Shown: positions 17,619 through 26,976 of the stretch, one piece after another
How the letters are laid out: every line of letters starts with the position of its first letter
Numbering within the stretch: position 1 is the first letter of the stretch
Notes under the pieces: generated by a model
The model's input: only the letters and a program-made list of their open reading frames with translations
Databases searched by the model: none
What the model was told of the DNA's origin: nothing
Origin: Polaromonas sp. YR568
GTDB taxonomy: Bacteria > Pseudomonadota > Gammaproteobacteria > Burkholderiales > Burkholderiaceae_C
Reading direction: 5' to 3'
Length of the DNA: 64,000 nt
Assembly (NCBI RefSeq): GCF_900116715.1
Contig: NZ_FPBM01000009.1
Coordinates: 153,675-217,674, forward strand
Made by a program: the position numbers and the translations under genes

Positions 17619-18521
17619 TTAGCGATGCGCCCTGATGGAAGCCAGAATGCCCAGCGTGAACAACACACAGGCGGTAAGTTGCACCAGCGTCGGCCAGCGG
17701 CCGTCCCAGGCAAAAGAATAGAGCAAGGCAAAAATCGTCTCGCTCACGATGAGCTGCCCGCACAGGCTGGCGCTGAGGCGCTGGCTGGCCATGTTCCACA
17801 AAATGGTGGCCAGCCAGGTGGAACCCACACCCGCGATCACGCAGAGCAGCACAAACATCCAGCGGTCCTCGCGCACGGCCAACACGTTGATGTCCGAGCC
17901 GGCCACCAGACACATCAGCAGCGCGCCCAGGCCGGTGGCCACGCCCAGCCAGTTGGCCCAATCGGTGGCATTGACTTCGGGGTGACGCTTGAGCCAGGCG
18001 GAGTTGACGATGGCAAACGCCGTCCAGCACACCAACGAAGCCGACACGAAGAGCATGCCGCGCCAGAAATGCGTGGCAGCGCCCTGCCCTGCCTCGTGCG
18101 TGGAGCCCATCATCAGCGCCAGCCCCGCCAGCGTGAGCGCCAGCCCCGGCAATAACGCGGCCCAGCGCAAACCCTGTGGCTTGCCCAGCAGCATCACCCA
18201 GATCGGGATGGTGCCAATCACCAATGAAGGCACTTCGGTGCCCGCATCGCGTATGGCCAGCACCAGCAGCAGGTAGTAGCCGCTAAAGCCCAGCACACTC
18301 ATCACCAACGCGGCCCAGGCCTGGCGCAGCGTAGGCAGGCGGCGGCTGCGCATGCCGACCAGCATCACCAGCGCAGCCAGCACGCCGTATACGGCAAAGC
18401 GCCCCGCCGTGAGGTCAATCGACGAATAAGCACCCGGGCCCATCTCGACCATGCGCGGCGCAACAAACACCAGGCCCCACAGCGCTCCCGCCGCGAGGCC
18501 GGCCAGAATGCCCGTCAGCAT
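17619..18521 (-). CDS. EamA-family (DMT) transporter
   Basis: A 300-residue inner-membrane protein with about ten hydrophobic helices in two similar halves, the architecture of drug/metabolite transporters. The N-terminus LAGLAAGALWGLVFVAPRMV and the second-half segment WMFVLLCVIAGVGSTWLATILWNMASQRL are EamA-like. These proteins usually export amino acids or related metabolites. It starts three bases after the stop of the LysE-type gene, so two exporters of different families are made together. Confidence 0.87.
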   Translation of the reverse strand: MLTGILAGLAAGALWGLVFVAPRMVEMGPGAYSSIDLTAGRFAVYGVLAALVMLVGMRSRRLPTLRQAWAALVMSVLGFSGYYLLLVLAIRDAGTEVPSLVIGTIPIWVMLLGKPQGLRWAALLPGLALTLAGLALMMGSTHEAGQGAATHFWRGMLFVSASLVCWTAFAIVNSAWLKRHPEVNATDWANWLGVATGLGALLMCLVAGSDINVLAVREDRWMFVLLCVIAGVGSTWLATILWNMASQRLSASLCGQLIVSETIFALLYSFAWDGRWPTLVQLTACVLFTLGILASIRAHR

Positions 18522-18524
18522 GCG

Positions 18525-19175
18525 TCAGGCAACGTGCGCAGTGGCAACCAGGCGCAGGCCAAGCAAGCCCATGGCGCCCGCGGCCACGCGGTCGACCAGG
18601 GCCTTGCTGCGCAGATAGGCCGCGCGCGGCACGGTGGATGACAACACCAGCGCCACCACAGCGTACCAGCCCGTCTCCATCACCAGCACACCCGCCAGCA
18701 CCAGCAGCGCGGCCGGCAGCGGAAACTGCGCAGGCAGCAAGGCCGCAAACACGCTGCTGTAGACCACCACAATTTTTGGGTTGCTCAGCTGCGTGACCAG
18801 GCCCAGGCGAAACGACTGCCACACCGTCTGGCGTGAAACACCCTCACCGGCAGCGCCCATCTCCAGCGGCTGGCGCGCACCGCGCCAGATATTGAAGGCC
18901 ATCCACATCAGGTAAAGGCCGCCCACAATCTTCAAGGCCATGTAGACGCCAGGCAAAGCAGCCAGCAGCGCCTGCAAGCCAGCCAGCGCCAGCATGGCAA
19001 ACACCAACGCGCCCAGGCCCATGCCGACCGCAGCAGCCAGACCATCTGCGCGCGAACGCGAGACGGCAATACGCGCCACCTGCACAAAACTGGGGCCAGG
19101 ACTCACAACACCCGCAAGCAGCGCCAGAAGAATCAGGCCTATCGGGCCGAGGTAAGGCAATACAGACTCCAACAT
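18525..19175 (-). CDS. LysE/RhtB-family amino-acid exporter
   Basis: A 216-residue membrane protein with five to six helices. The N-terminal GVVSPGPSFVQVARIAVSRSR is the LysE/RhtB signature, and LGLVTQLSNPKIVVVYSSVF is the conserved mid-protein motif. Family members export amino acids or homoserine lactone-type compounds. The ATG at 19175 has GGAG nine bases upstream on the - strand and is preferred to a TTG two codons earlier. The 106-base gap to the SDR gene on its upstream side shows no clear signal. Confidence 0.9.
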   Translation of the reverse strand: MLESVLPYLGPIGLILLALLAGVVSPGPSFVQVARIAVSRSRADGLAAAVGMGLGALVFAMLALAGLQALLAALPGVYMALKIVGGLYLMWMAFNIWRGARQPLEMGAAGEGVSRQTVWQSFRLGLVTQLSNPKIVVVYSSVFAALLPAQFPLPAALLVLAGVLVMETGWYAVVALVLSSTVPRAAYLRSKALVDRVAAGAMGLLGLRLVATAHVA

Positions 19176-19287
19176 GTTCAAGTCTCCGAAATCAGGAAAG
19201 TAAAAACGGGAATGCGGGAAAGACGCGAAAAACGCGAAGAGCTAACTTTGCCACGCGCCGGCGTTTTCTGCAGGCCGCTGAATTGGC

Positions 19288-20070
19288 TCAGGCGCCGAAG
19301 CCGTCGTCGGCCGCAATCACGGCGCCATTGACAAAATGGCTCTCACCGCTGGCCAGCATGATGAGCAGGGCATCCAGGTCTTCCGGTTTGCCTACGCGCT
19401 TGCGCGGCAGCATCTGCACCAGCTTCTTGCCCTGCTCGGTTTCCCAGTGGTGGTGGTTGATCTCGGTGTCGATATAACCGGGGCAAATCGCATTGACGTT
19501 GATGCCGAACTTGCCCCACTCCAGCGCCATCGCCTTGGTCATCTGCACCACGGCGGCTTTGCTCATGCAATACACGCCGATTTGCGGCAACACGCGCAGC
19601 CCCGCCATCGATGCGATATTGATGATGCGCCCGCCGGCATAGCTGCCCGGCGCGGCGCCGCGTGAGCGGGCCAGCATGCGCTTGCCGACTTCCTGCGCCA
19701 CAAAGAAGGCTCCCTTGACGTTGGTATTGAAGATGAAGTCGTAGTCTTCTTCGCCCACATCCTGAATGCGCTGCGTGGTGCTCACGCCCGAGTTATTGAC
19801 GAGGATGTCGATGGGCCCGACTTCGGTTTCGGCATGCGCCACCCCGGCCTTGATGCTGGCGTGGTCGGTCACGTCGAGCTCCACCACATGCGCGTCGCCG
19901 CCTGCCGCTTCAATCTGCGCGCGCAGATCCTTGAGCTTGTCCAGCCGGCGGCTGGCCAGCACCACGGCCGCGCCTGCCTGGCTCAGCGTTTTGGCAAACT
20001 GCGCACCGAGCCCGCCCGATGCACCGGTCACGAGGGCGACACGCCCCGAGAGATCCAAGCTGTAAGCCAT
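19288..20070 (-). CDS. short-chain dehydrogenase/reductase
   Basis: A 260-residue classical SDR. The NAD(P)-binding loop TGASGGLGAQ is at residues 15-24, LVNNSG is the NNAG-type motif, and the catalytic Ser-Tyr-Lys are in NIASMAGLR and YCMSK. The family oxidises or reduces alcohol/ketone pairs; substrate unknown, possibly an acyl-CoA intermediate given the adjacent ETF oxidoreductase. GAGGAG sits nine bases before the ATG. It is divergent from the ETF-QO gene across a 123-base gap that contains a palindrome. Confidence 0.9.
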   Translation of the reverse strand: MAYSLDLSGRVALVTGASGGLGAQFAKTLSQAGAAVVLASRRLDKLKDLRAQIEAAGGDAHVVELDVTDHASIKAGVAHAETEVGPIDILVNNSGVSTTQRIQDVGEEDYDFIFNTNVKGAFFVAQEVGKRMLARSRGAAPGSYAGGRIINIASMAGLRVLPQIGVYCMSKAAVVQMTKAMALEWGKFGINVNAICPGYIDTEINHHHWETEQGKKLVQMLPRKRVGKPEDLDALLIMLASGESHFVNGAVIAADDGFGA

Positions 20071-20104
20071 TAGAGGCTCCTCTCAATTAAAGCTGCACAA
20101 AAGA

Positions 20105-20116
20105 GAACGACCGTTC
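20105..20116. promoter_or_regulatory. candidate operator between SDR and ETF-QO genes
   Basis: GAACG-AC-CGTTC is a perfect inverted repeat in the divergent gap. Sequences of the form ACCGTTCG are common in sites bound by TetR-type regulators of fatty-acid and acyl-CoA genes. No regulator gene is adjacent; the nearest TetR gene is 4 kb away. Confidence 0.4.
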
Positions 20117-20193
20117 GCATCACTGCATTCGCGGCATAAAATCCAACGCGAGGCAGCAATCCTTCCTGAAAATCATTATCAGCGAGTCCCCCG

Positions 20194-21879
20194 ATGAATA
20201 CCCAAGAAATTCTGGCCCAGTTCGGCCCCCGCGAAGCGATGGAATATGACGTGGTCGTGGTGGGCGGAGGCCCGGGCGGCCTGGCCACCGCGATCCGCCT
20301 GAAACAACTCGCCGCCGAAAAGGGCACCGACATTTCTGTGGTGGCGCTTGAAAAAGGCTCCGAACCCGGCGCGCACATTCTCTCGGGCGCGGTGATGGAC
20401 CCGAAGGCGCTGACTGAACTTATCCCCGACTGGAAAGCCCAGGGCGCGCCATTGAACCAGCCCGTCACCGCCGACGAAGTGCTTTTCCTGACCGAGAAGG
20501 GCACCATCAAGACCCCGGACTTTTTTGTGCCCGATTGCTTTCACAACGAAGGCAACTACGTCATCAGCCTGGGCAATGTGGTGCGCTGGCTGGCGCAGCA
20601 GGCCGAGGGCCTGGGCGTTGAAATCTTCCCGGGCTTTGCCGCGGCTGAAGTGCTCTACAACGACGACGGCTCCGTCAAAGGCGTGGCCACCGGCAACCTT
20701 GGCATCGGCAAAGACGGCCAGCCTACCGACAACTTCCAGCTCGGCATGGAGCTGCATGGCAAGTACACCGTGTTTGCCGAAGGCGCGCGCGGCCACTTGG
20801 GCCGCCAGCTGATCAACCGCTTCAAGCTCGACCAGGGTCGCGACCCGCAAGGCTACGCGCTGGGTGTGAAAGAGCTCTGGGAAATCGACCCGGCCAAACA
20901 CAAGCCCGGCCTTGTCATCCACACCGCCGGCTGGCCCATGGACAGCCAGACCTACGGCGGCGGTTTTATGTACCACCTCGAGGACAACAAGGTCACGCTG
21001 GGCATGGTCACCGGCCTGGACTACAGCAACCCTTACCTCAGCCCCTTTGAAGAAATGCAGCGCTGGAAGACCCACCCCAGCATCAAGGCCTACCTTGAAG
21101 GCGGCAAGCGCCTGAGCTATGGCGCGCGCGCCATCACCGCCGGCGGCGCACTGAGCCTGCCCAAAACCGTGTTCCCGGGCGGCGCGCTGATCGGCTGCGA
21201 AGCCGGTTACCTCAATGCCGCCCGCATCAAAGGCAGCCATGCCGCCATCAAGAGCGGCATGCTGGCCGCCGAGGCCGCGTATGAGGCCGTCACCGCCGGC
21301 CGCCAGCACGACGAGCTGGCCGCCTACCCCGAGGCCTATGCCAAGAGCTGGCTTGCAGCAGAGCTCAACCAGTCGCGCAACTTCAAGTCCTGGTTCAAGA
21401 AAGGCCTCTACGTCGGCGCCTTCATGACCGGTATCGAGCACTGGCTGCTGCCCAAGCTGGGCATCAAGAGCCCGCCCTGGACGATTCACAACAGCACGCC
21501 CGATTACGCCAAGCTCAAGCCGGCTGCCGAATGCACGCCCATCGTGTACCCCAAGCCCGACAACAAGATCACCTTTGACCGCCTGAGCTCGGTGTTTGTC
21601 TCCAACACCAACCACGAAGAGCACCAGCCCGCGCACCTGACGCTGAAAGACGCGAGCGTGCCGGTCAACATCAACCTGGCCAAGTACGCCGGCCCTGAAA
21701 GCCGCTATTGCCCCGCCGGCGTGTATGAGTTCGTGAAGAACGCCGACAACACCGACCGCCTGCAGATCAACGCGCAGAACTGCGTGCACTGCAAGACCTG
21801 CGACATCAAGGACCCGACGCAAAACATCGTGTGGGTCACACCTGAAGGCGGCGGCGGGCCTAACTACGCAGGCATGTAA
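20194..21879 (+). CDS. electron transfer flavoprotein-ubiquinone oxidoreductase
   Basis: Passes electrons from reduced ETF (fed by acyl-CoA and dimethylglycine-type dehydrogenases) to ubiquinone at the inner membrane. It is 561 residues. The FAD-binding fold starts DVVVVGGGPGGLATAI near residue 20. The C-terminal [4Fe-4S] domain has the ligands in YCPAGVYEF and CVHCKTCDIKDP. The hydrophobic loop for quinone docking lies in the middle. Length and order match the single-chain bacterial/mitochondrial enzyme. A strong terminator follows. Divergence from the SDR gene suggests a shared acyl-CoA degradation theme. Confidence 0.96.
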   Translation: MNTQEILAQFGPREAMEYDVVVVGGGPGGLATAIRLKQLAAEKGTDISVVALEKGSEPGAHILSGAVMDPKALTELIPDWKAQGAPLNQPVTADEVLFLTEKGTIKTPDFFVPDCFHNEGNYVISLGNVVRWLAQQAEGLGVEIFPGFAAAEVLYNDDGSVKGVATGNLGIGKDGQPTDNFQLGMELHGKYTVFAEGARGHLGRQLINRFKLDQGRDPQGYALGVKELWEIDPAKHKPGLVIHTAGWPMDSQTYGGGFMYHLEDNKVTLGMVTGLDYSNPYLSPFEEMQRWKTHPSIKAYLEGGKRLSYGARAITAGGALSLPKTVFPGGALIGCEAGYLNAARIKGSHAAIKSGMLAAEAAYEAVTAGRQHDELAAYPEAYAKSWLAAELNQSRNFKSWFKKGLYVGAFMTGIEHWLLPKLGIKSPPWTIHNSTPDYAKLKPAAECTPIVYPKPDNKITFDRLSSVFVSNTNHEEHQPAHLTLKDASVPVNINLAKYAGPESRYCPAGVYEFVKNADNTDRLQINAQNCVHCKTCDIKDPTQNIVWVTPEGGGGPNYAGM

Positions 21880-21900
21880 GCGCCGCCACCCAAAAAAACC

Positions 21901-21925
21901 AGCCCGGTTTTCGCCGGGCTTTTTT
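21901..21925 (+). terminator. intrinsic terminator after ETF-QO
   Basis: AGCCCGG (21901-21907) pairs with CCGGGCT (21914-21920) around a six-base loop and is followed by six T residues. It is preceded by a run of A, so it could also act on the other strand. This is the clearest intrinsic terminator in the window. Confidence 0.9.
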
Positions 21926-22363
21926 ATGGCCGCAAAAGCCTTGCAAGGTGCAATGACGCGCGCCCGAGTCAGGGCGGTCTGCAGTCGCGCAAGCGCCACA
22001 ACACACAAGCCTTACATCCTCACAAGGCTTCGCAACCTTTGTGACTTTCTGTCCGCACGTGCACGGCCAACGCGCACGGCACATGCGCTGCATACGCACG
22101 CCAGCAGGCGATTGCAGGTGATTAGCGCATCTCATTCACAAGTGCTTACCGAACGATTCGACACGCTTTAAGCCCTGTCTGACGCCATCCGACGCACGCA
22201 TGCGGCTTACGCTGACATGCCCTTGCCGTGTGTCAAAAGACACTGCAATCAATCCTGGCAAACGGCGTTGTGCTTTGCACGCAGTCTTTCAGCAGCGGCC
22301 GCACCGGCCCTGCGGTGTCTGCTTCATCAACCGCTGCATGGCAGCTTTCTTCGCGACTAATTC
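21926..22363. other. 438-base gap before galE with no recognised gene
   Basis: No convincing reading frame. It holds two small hairpins: AAGCCTT/AAGGCTT (22007-22013, 22024-22030) and GTGTC/GACAC with an AAAA loop (22230-22234, 22239-22243). It presumably contains the promoter of the polysaccharide operon, but no clear -35/-10 pair was found. Base composition is less GC-rich than the flanking genes. Confidence 0.6.
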
Positions 22364-23479
22364 ATGACAAAAAACACCCCCAGCGTGCTGCTGACCGGCG
22401 GCGCAGGTTACATCGGCAGCCACACATTTGTGGCCTTGGTGGAGGCCGGCTACCAGCCGGTCATCCTCGACGATTTTTCCAACAGCCACCCTGCGGTGCT
22501 GCAGCGGCTTGAACAACTGACGGGCCGGCGCGTGCCTTGCGAAAAAGGCAATGTGCTGGACACCGCCTTTGTCGCCGATGTGCTGCGGCGCCACAGCTGC
22601 GTCGCCGCCGTGCACTTTGCCGGCTTCAAGGCGGTTGGCGAAAGCGTGCAGCAGCCGCTCATGTACTACCGCAACAATGTGAGCGGCCTGCTGAGCCTGC
22701 TGGAGGCCATGGCCACCACAGAGGCGTGCCGCTCGGTGGTGTTCTCTTCAAGCGCCACGGTGTACGGCGACCCCGCCAGCGTGCCGATTGACGAGCGCTT
22801 TCCCTGCGCGCCTGAAAGCCCCTATGCCCACAGCAAGCTGGTGTGCGAAGACATCCTGGCCTCGCTGCGCGCATCAAACCCGGCCTGGCGGACCGGCGTG
22901 CTGCGTTACTTCAACCCGGTGGGCGCGCACCCCAGCGGCCTGATCGGCGAGGACCCCAACGGCATTCCCAACAACCTGATGCCGTTTGTCACCCAGGTGG
23001 CCGTAGGCAAACGCGCGCGCCTGCAGGTCTTCGGCAGCGACTACACCACGCCCGACGGCACCGGCGTGCGCGATTATCTGCATGTGGTCGACCTGGCCGC
23101 GGGCCATGTGGCCGCGGTGCACGCCCTGCTGGGCAAGGGGCAAAGCTTTACCGTCAACCTGGGCACCGGCGCAGGCACCAGTGTGTTGGGCGTGGTGCGC
23201 GCTTTTGAGCGCGCGAGCGGGCGGCCCGTACCGTTTGAGTTCGCGCCCCGGCGGGCCGGCGACGTGGCGCAGTATTTCGCCGACGTCTCGCTGGCCGGCA
23301 GCCTGCTCGGCTGGCGCGCCACGCACACCATCGACGATATGTGCCGCGACGCCTGGCACTGGCAGCAACGCAACCCCGACGGCTACCGCACCGTTGCTTC
23401 GACCGCCCCCGCAATACACGCCCCGGCGCCTGTGCGCAATAGCCCGAACGGCCCCATCCGGCCGGCCGTCAGCGTGTGA
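22364..23479 (+). CDS. galE: UDP-glucose 4-epimerase
   Basis: Interconverts UDP-glucose and UDP-galactose (or the N-acetyl forms), supplying sugars for the polysaccharide made by the following operon. It is 371 residues, about 30 longer than typical GalE because of a Pro/Ala-rich tail after residue 345. The NAD-binding GGAGYIGSHT is at residues 12-21. The catalytic serine and tyrosine/lysine are in SSSATVYGD and SPYAHSKL. GVRDYLHVVDLAAGH is another GalE motif. There is a 146-base gap to the next gene. The assignment as GalE rather than another extended SDR epimerase is strong. Confidence 0.92.
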   Translation: MTKNTPSVLLTGGAGYIGSHTFVALVEAGYQPVILDDFSNSHPAVLQRLEQLTGRRVPCEKGNVLDTAFVADVLRRHSCVAAVHFAGFKAVGESVQQPLMYYRNNVSGLLSLLEAMATTEACRSVVFSSSATVYGDPASVPIDERFPCAPESPYAHSKLVCEDILASLRASNPAWRTGVLRYFNPVGAHPSGLIGEDPNGIPNNLMPFVTQVAVGKRARLQVFGSDYTTPDGTGVRDYLHVVDLAAGHVAAVHALLGKGQSFTVNLGTGAGTSVLGVVRAFERASGRPVPFEFAPRRAGDVAQYFADVSLAGSLLGWRATHTIDDMCRDAWHWQQRNPDGYRTVASTAPAIHAPAPVRNSPNGPIRPAVSV

Positions 23480-23625
23480 TTCAACTTGCAATACAAGCAG
23501 CGCAGCATGGCCACAAAAACACATTTGCTTTCGCAGCACAAAGCGGGCCATGAGCCGTTTGGACTATTGCCGATTGCTGCACCGCACAACAAACTCATCT
23601 CCTAGCTTTGACAGAGGAGAAATTC

Positions 23626-23949
23626 ATGCTTAAACCCTTGCCTAAAGCCCTGTTTTCAGCCGCCCTGCTGGCCTCTTTGGCTTGCATGCCGGCCTCTTAC
23701 GCACAAGCCCCTTCAACTCCCGCCGTGAAGGCCGCGGCAGCCGACAACACCACACGCATGAAGCTGGAGCCCGGCGCCGACACCGTCAAGGTGCGGGCGG
23801 TCTACAGCCCCAATGTGCGCCCCAACCCGCCCTCCGCCGATGAGTTTGATTCCAGCGAATCCGGCTGGCGCTCATACGGCATGCTGCTGGCCACGCTGGT
23901 GCTCATGGGCGTGATCGCCGTGCGGCGCTACAAGGCGGAAAGGCACTGA
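23626..23949 (+). CDS. small secreted, C-terminally membrane-anchored protein of unknown function
   Basis: 107 residues. A signal peptide (MLKPLPKALFSAALLASLACMPASYAQA) is followed by about 50 polar residues (ADNTTRMKLEPGADTVKVRA and onward), then one hydrophobic helix, YGMLLATLVLMGVIAV, and a basic end RRYKAERH. The layout resembles proteins handled by exosortase (signal, body, helix, basic tail) but there is no PEP motif and no exosortase gene here. GAGGAG eight bases before ATG 23626 fixes the start. It is the first gene after galE and ends two bases before the flippase start, so it belongs to the polysaccharide operon. Confidence 0.75.
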   Translation: MLKPLPKALFSAALLASLACMPASYAQAPSTPAVKAAAADNTTRMKLEPGADTVKVRAVYSPNVRPNPPSADEFDSSESGWRSYGMLLATLVLMGVIAVRRYKAERH

Positions 23950-23951
23950 GC

Positions 23952-25475
23952 GTGAGCGGACTCGGCCGGCCTGGCGTTGCGGCGGTCAAATGGAGTGCGG
24001 CTTCCACGGCCGCGCGCTTTGCGCTGCAACTGATGGCCCAGGTCGTGCTGGCCCGCACGCTGGGGCCGGATATTTTTGGTGTCTTTGCCATCGGCATGGT
24101 GGTGCTGACCTTTGCGACCTTTGTCTCGGGTTTCGGTTTCAGCTGGAGCCTGCTGCAGCGCCAGACCCTGCATGACGACGACGTGCGCTTTGCCTGGACC
24201 TGGCAGCTCATCGTGGGCCTGGCCACCATGCTGGCGGTGTACCTGCTGGCGCCTTTGCTGGCCGTTTATTTTCGTGAGCCGCGGGCAGAGGCCGTCATTC
24301 AATGGCTCTCACTCGCCTGCCTGCTGAGCGCGGCTGCCGCGCCCGCCACCTATTTGCTGCAACGCGACCTCAACTTCCGCGCGGTCGGGCTGGTGCAGGT
24401 GGGCAGCTATGCCGCGGGTTATATCGCCGTCGGCCTGCCGATGGCGTTGATGGGCCAGGGCGAAGCCTCGCTGGTCGCGGCCTGGCTGGTCCAGGCAGCT
24501 GTGCAGCTGGCGGCCAGCTACGCGCTCAAACCGCATGCGGTGCGCCCGCTCTTTTGGTATGCCGATGCACGCTCGGCCGTCGGCACCGGGCATACCGTGT
24601 TCTTCACCAACATCGTCAACTGGTTGCTCAACAACCTGGACCGCGTGCTGATCGGCCGCCTGCTCAATGCACAGGCGCTGGGCCTTTACAACGTGGCCTA
24701 CAACCTGGCCACCATGCCCAATACCTTGCTGCTGGGCGCGCTGCAACCGGCTTTCCTGGCGGCGGGCGCCCGCCTGCAAGACGACCTGCCCCGGCTGGGC
24801 CGCGCCTATTTGCAGATGCTGGCCACCATCGTGGTGCTGGGCCTGCCGGCCTTTGTGACGCTGGCCTTTGTTTCGCGCGACATCGTGCGCGTGCTGTACG
24901 GGCCGGCCTGGGCCGACGCGGCCTGGGTGCTGGGCACGCTGTTCCTCTGCATGCCGGCCTATGTCATCTGGGGTTTGTCGACGCCGGTGCTGTGGAACAC
25001 CGGGCGCAAACATTACGAGTTCCTGTTGCAACTGCCGCTGGTCGTTGTGGGCGCGGCCGCTTTTTACCTGCTGGCGGGCAAAGGCATTCATGTGGCTGCG
25101 GCCGTCGCCGGTGGGCTGCTGGTGCTGCGCGCGGCCGTTATCGCTATCGCAGCCTTCCGTGCGCTGAACCTTCGCGCGATGGCCCTGCTGCCGGACGCCC
25201 TGCGCGGGCTGCTGCTGAGTGCGCTCTGCGTCGCGGGCGTTGTGGCTGCGCAGCATGCGACGGCGCGCTTTGACATGCCCCTGCTATCGCTGGCAACCAG
25301 TTCAATGGCAGCCGTGTTGCTGCCGGGCCTGTTGCTGATCCTGCGGCCGCAACTGCTGGGACAGGATGCGTCCGACATGGCGATCCGCTTTGTGCCCGGC
25401 CTGGCAAAGTTCCTGCGCCGCCCCGCTGCGCCTTCTACTGCACTCGCCGCCTCGCTGGGCGAACAACGCCCTTAA
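23952..25475 (+). CDS. polysaccharide repeat-unit flippase (Wzx/MOP family)
   Basis: A 507-residue inner-membrane protein with 12 or so hydrophobic helices, of the MATE-like polysaccharide transporter group. WSAASTAARFALQLMAQVVLARTLGPDIFGVF is the usual N-terminus, and TNIVNWLLNNLDRVLIGRLL is the conserved middle segment. It would move the lipid-linked repeat unit to the periplasmic face. Translation starts at GTG 23952, two bases after the previous stop. Part of the + strand assembly operon. Confidence 0.9.
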   Translation: MSGLGRPGVAAVKWSAASTAARFALQLMAQVVLARTLGPDIFGVFAIGMVVLTFATFVSGFGFSWSLLQRQTLHDDDVRFAWTWQLIVGLATMLAVYLLAPLLAVYFREPRAEAVIQWLSLACLLSAAAAPATYLLQRDLNFRAVGLVQVGSYAAGYIAVGLPMALMGQGEASLVAAWLVQAAVQLAASYALKPHAVRPLFWYADARSAVGTGHTVFFTNIVNWLLNNLDRVLIGRLLNAQALGLYNVAYNLATMPNTLLLGALQPAFLAAGARLQDDLPRLGRAYLQMLATIVVLGLPAFVTLAFVSRDIVRVLYGPAWADAAWVLGTLFLCMPAYVIWGLSTPVLWNTGRKHYEFLLQLPLVVVGAAAFYLLAGKGIHVAAAVAGGLLVLRAAVIAIAAFRALNLRAMALLPDALRGLLLSALCVAGVVAAQHATARFDMPLLSLATSSMAAVLLPGLLLILRPQLLGQDASDMAIRFVPGLAKFLRRPAAPSTALAASLGEQRP

Positions 25476-25485
25476 GGCCCTCACC

Positions 25486-26976
25486 ATGGAGCAAACCGTC
25501 GTCATTTCAGTCCTGGTCGCCGGCGCCATTCTGGCGGCGCTCACGGCGGCGCTGGGCATGGCCGGTGCGGTGCATGTCACCTCACGCCGCGCACAGGGCT
25601 ATATGCACCTGATCTTCTACGCCATCCTGCTGATGGTGGCCATGGCCAACTTCCTGTCGGGCCGCGACCTTTCCAGCAGCAACACCAATTTCGACGAAGT
25701 GGTGGTGCTGGTGCGCCATCCGCTGGTGTCCCTGATGCAGCCGCTGGCTTCATTGCTGCTGCTCACACTGGCCGGCGAGCGCCTCATCACGCACTGGATA
25801 CGCCGCGACAAGAGCGCGCACGCGCCATCCGCACTGCTGGTGGTTTTTATCCTTTTCTGGGGTGGCACGGTGGCAGCCCCCGCCCTGCTGGGCGCGCACC
25901 CACACCTGTCGCACGACTATGTGTACCCGCTGGTGATTGGCTTTGCCGCCGTGCTGGCCACCGCCTCCGAGCGCGACCTGGCCTTTGGCGCGACACGCAA
26001 TGCCCTGCTGCTCTTCATGCTGGCAGGCTTGCTGCTCGTTCCCTTCAAGCCCAGCCTGGTGCTGGACGCCTCCTACACCCAGGGCTTGCTGCCGGGCGTG
26101 CCGCGCCTGGCGGGCCTGGCGCCGCACGCCGTGTCGCTGGGCATGCTGGCGCAGCTGGGTTTGCTGTGCCTGCTGGCGCGGCCCTTCCAGCGCGTGTGGC
26201 TGAACCGCCTGGCCTGGGCTGTGGGCTTGCTGGTGCTGTTCCTTGCGCAGTCCAAAACGGCGTGGATTTCGTTCGCACTGTGCTCCGCCTGCATTCTTGT
26301 CGTGCGCCAGGGGCCCGGCTTTATGCGCCGTGTGGGTGACCCGGTGCGGCCGGAGTTCGGCATCGTCACGCTGCTGGTCTTTATGGCGGCCGTTGCAGGC
26401 TTTGCCGCCTTGCTGATGTTCGGCGAGATCGATGCGCGCCTGAGCAGCTTCTTCGACAGCGCCCAGGGCGCGCAGCTCGCGTCCATGACGGGGCGCGACC
26501 AGATCTGGGCGATTGCCTACGACGAATGGCAGCGCAACCCGGTGTTCGGCTACGGGCCGACCTTGTGGGACGCGAGCTTTCGCGAAGCCATCGGCATGCC
26601 CAACGCCACCCATGCGCACAACCAGTTCATGGACACGCTCTCGCGTTCGGGAACCGTGGGCGCCGCGGCCCTGGTGCTGTATGCGCTGGTGTTGCTGGTG
26701 CTGTCCCTGCGCTATGCCCGCGCCAGCGGCGGCCTTTCGCTGGCGCTGTTTGTGGCGCTCACGCTGCGCGCCATCAGCGAAGTACCGCTGCTGCTCTTCG
26801 GCTACGGCCCTGAACTCATCGCCCACGTGTTGCTGCTGATGACGCTGGCCGCCGCTGCGCGTGAAGCCCGCGCGCGCAAACGCCTGCCGGACCCCGTACC
26901 GCCGGCCCACCGCACCGAGCCCACCTTTAGCAGAGACCCTCAACCTCCCCTGGCCACCGCCCGGGTCAGCCCATGA
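25486..26976 (+). CDS. O-antigen ligase/polymerase family protein (Wzy-type)
   Basis: A 496-residue membrane protein with about 12 helices. The large periplasmic loop near residues 315-390 contains [21 protein letters not shown] and [17 protein letters not shown], the pattern shared by O-antigen ligases and Wzy polymerases. With a flippase and chain-length regulators in the locus, polymerase is more likely than ligase. The ATG at 25486 follows the flippase stop by ten bases; the longer in-frame extension overlaps the flippase. The stop overlaps the next start by four bases. Confidence 0.85.
   Translation: MEQTVVISVLVAGAILAALTAALGMAGAVHVTSRRAQGYMHLIFYAILLMVAMANFLSGRDLSSSNTNFDEVVVLVRHPLVSLMQPLASLLLLTLAGERLITHWIRRDKSAHAPSALLVVFILFWGGTVAAPALLGAHPHLSHDYVYPLVIGFAAVLATASERDLAFGATRNALLLFMLAGLLLVPFKPSLVLDASYTQGLLPGVPRLAGLAPHAVSLGMLAQLGLLCLLARPFQRVWLNRLAWAVGLLVLFLAQSKTAWISFALCSACILVVRQGPGFMRRVGDPVRPEFGIVTLLVFMAAVAGFAALLMFGEIDARLSSFFDSAQGAQLASMTGRDQIWAIAYDEWQRNPVFGYGPTLWDASFREAIGMPNATHAHNQFMDTLSRSGTVGAAALVLYALVLLVLSLRYARASGGLSLALFVALTLRAISEVPLLLFGYGPELIAHVLLLMTLAAAAREARARKRLPDPVPPAHRTEPTFSRDPQPPLATARVSP

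Noticed and set aside
20179..22008. 609-codon - strand frame opposite ETF-ubiquinone oxidoreductase
   Set aside because: Fully antisense to a well-identified gene and without recognisable motifs.
21926..22171. 81-codon frame after the ETF-QO terminator
   Set aside because: No ribosome-binding site, unusual Arg/Thr/Ala composition, starts right at the terminator.
23626..23949. PEP-CTERM exosortase substrate
   Set aside because: The layout is similar but the PEP motif is absent and there is no exosortase in the window; kept only as an unknown.
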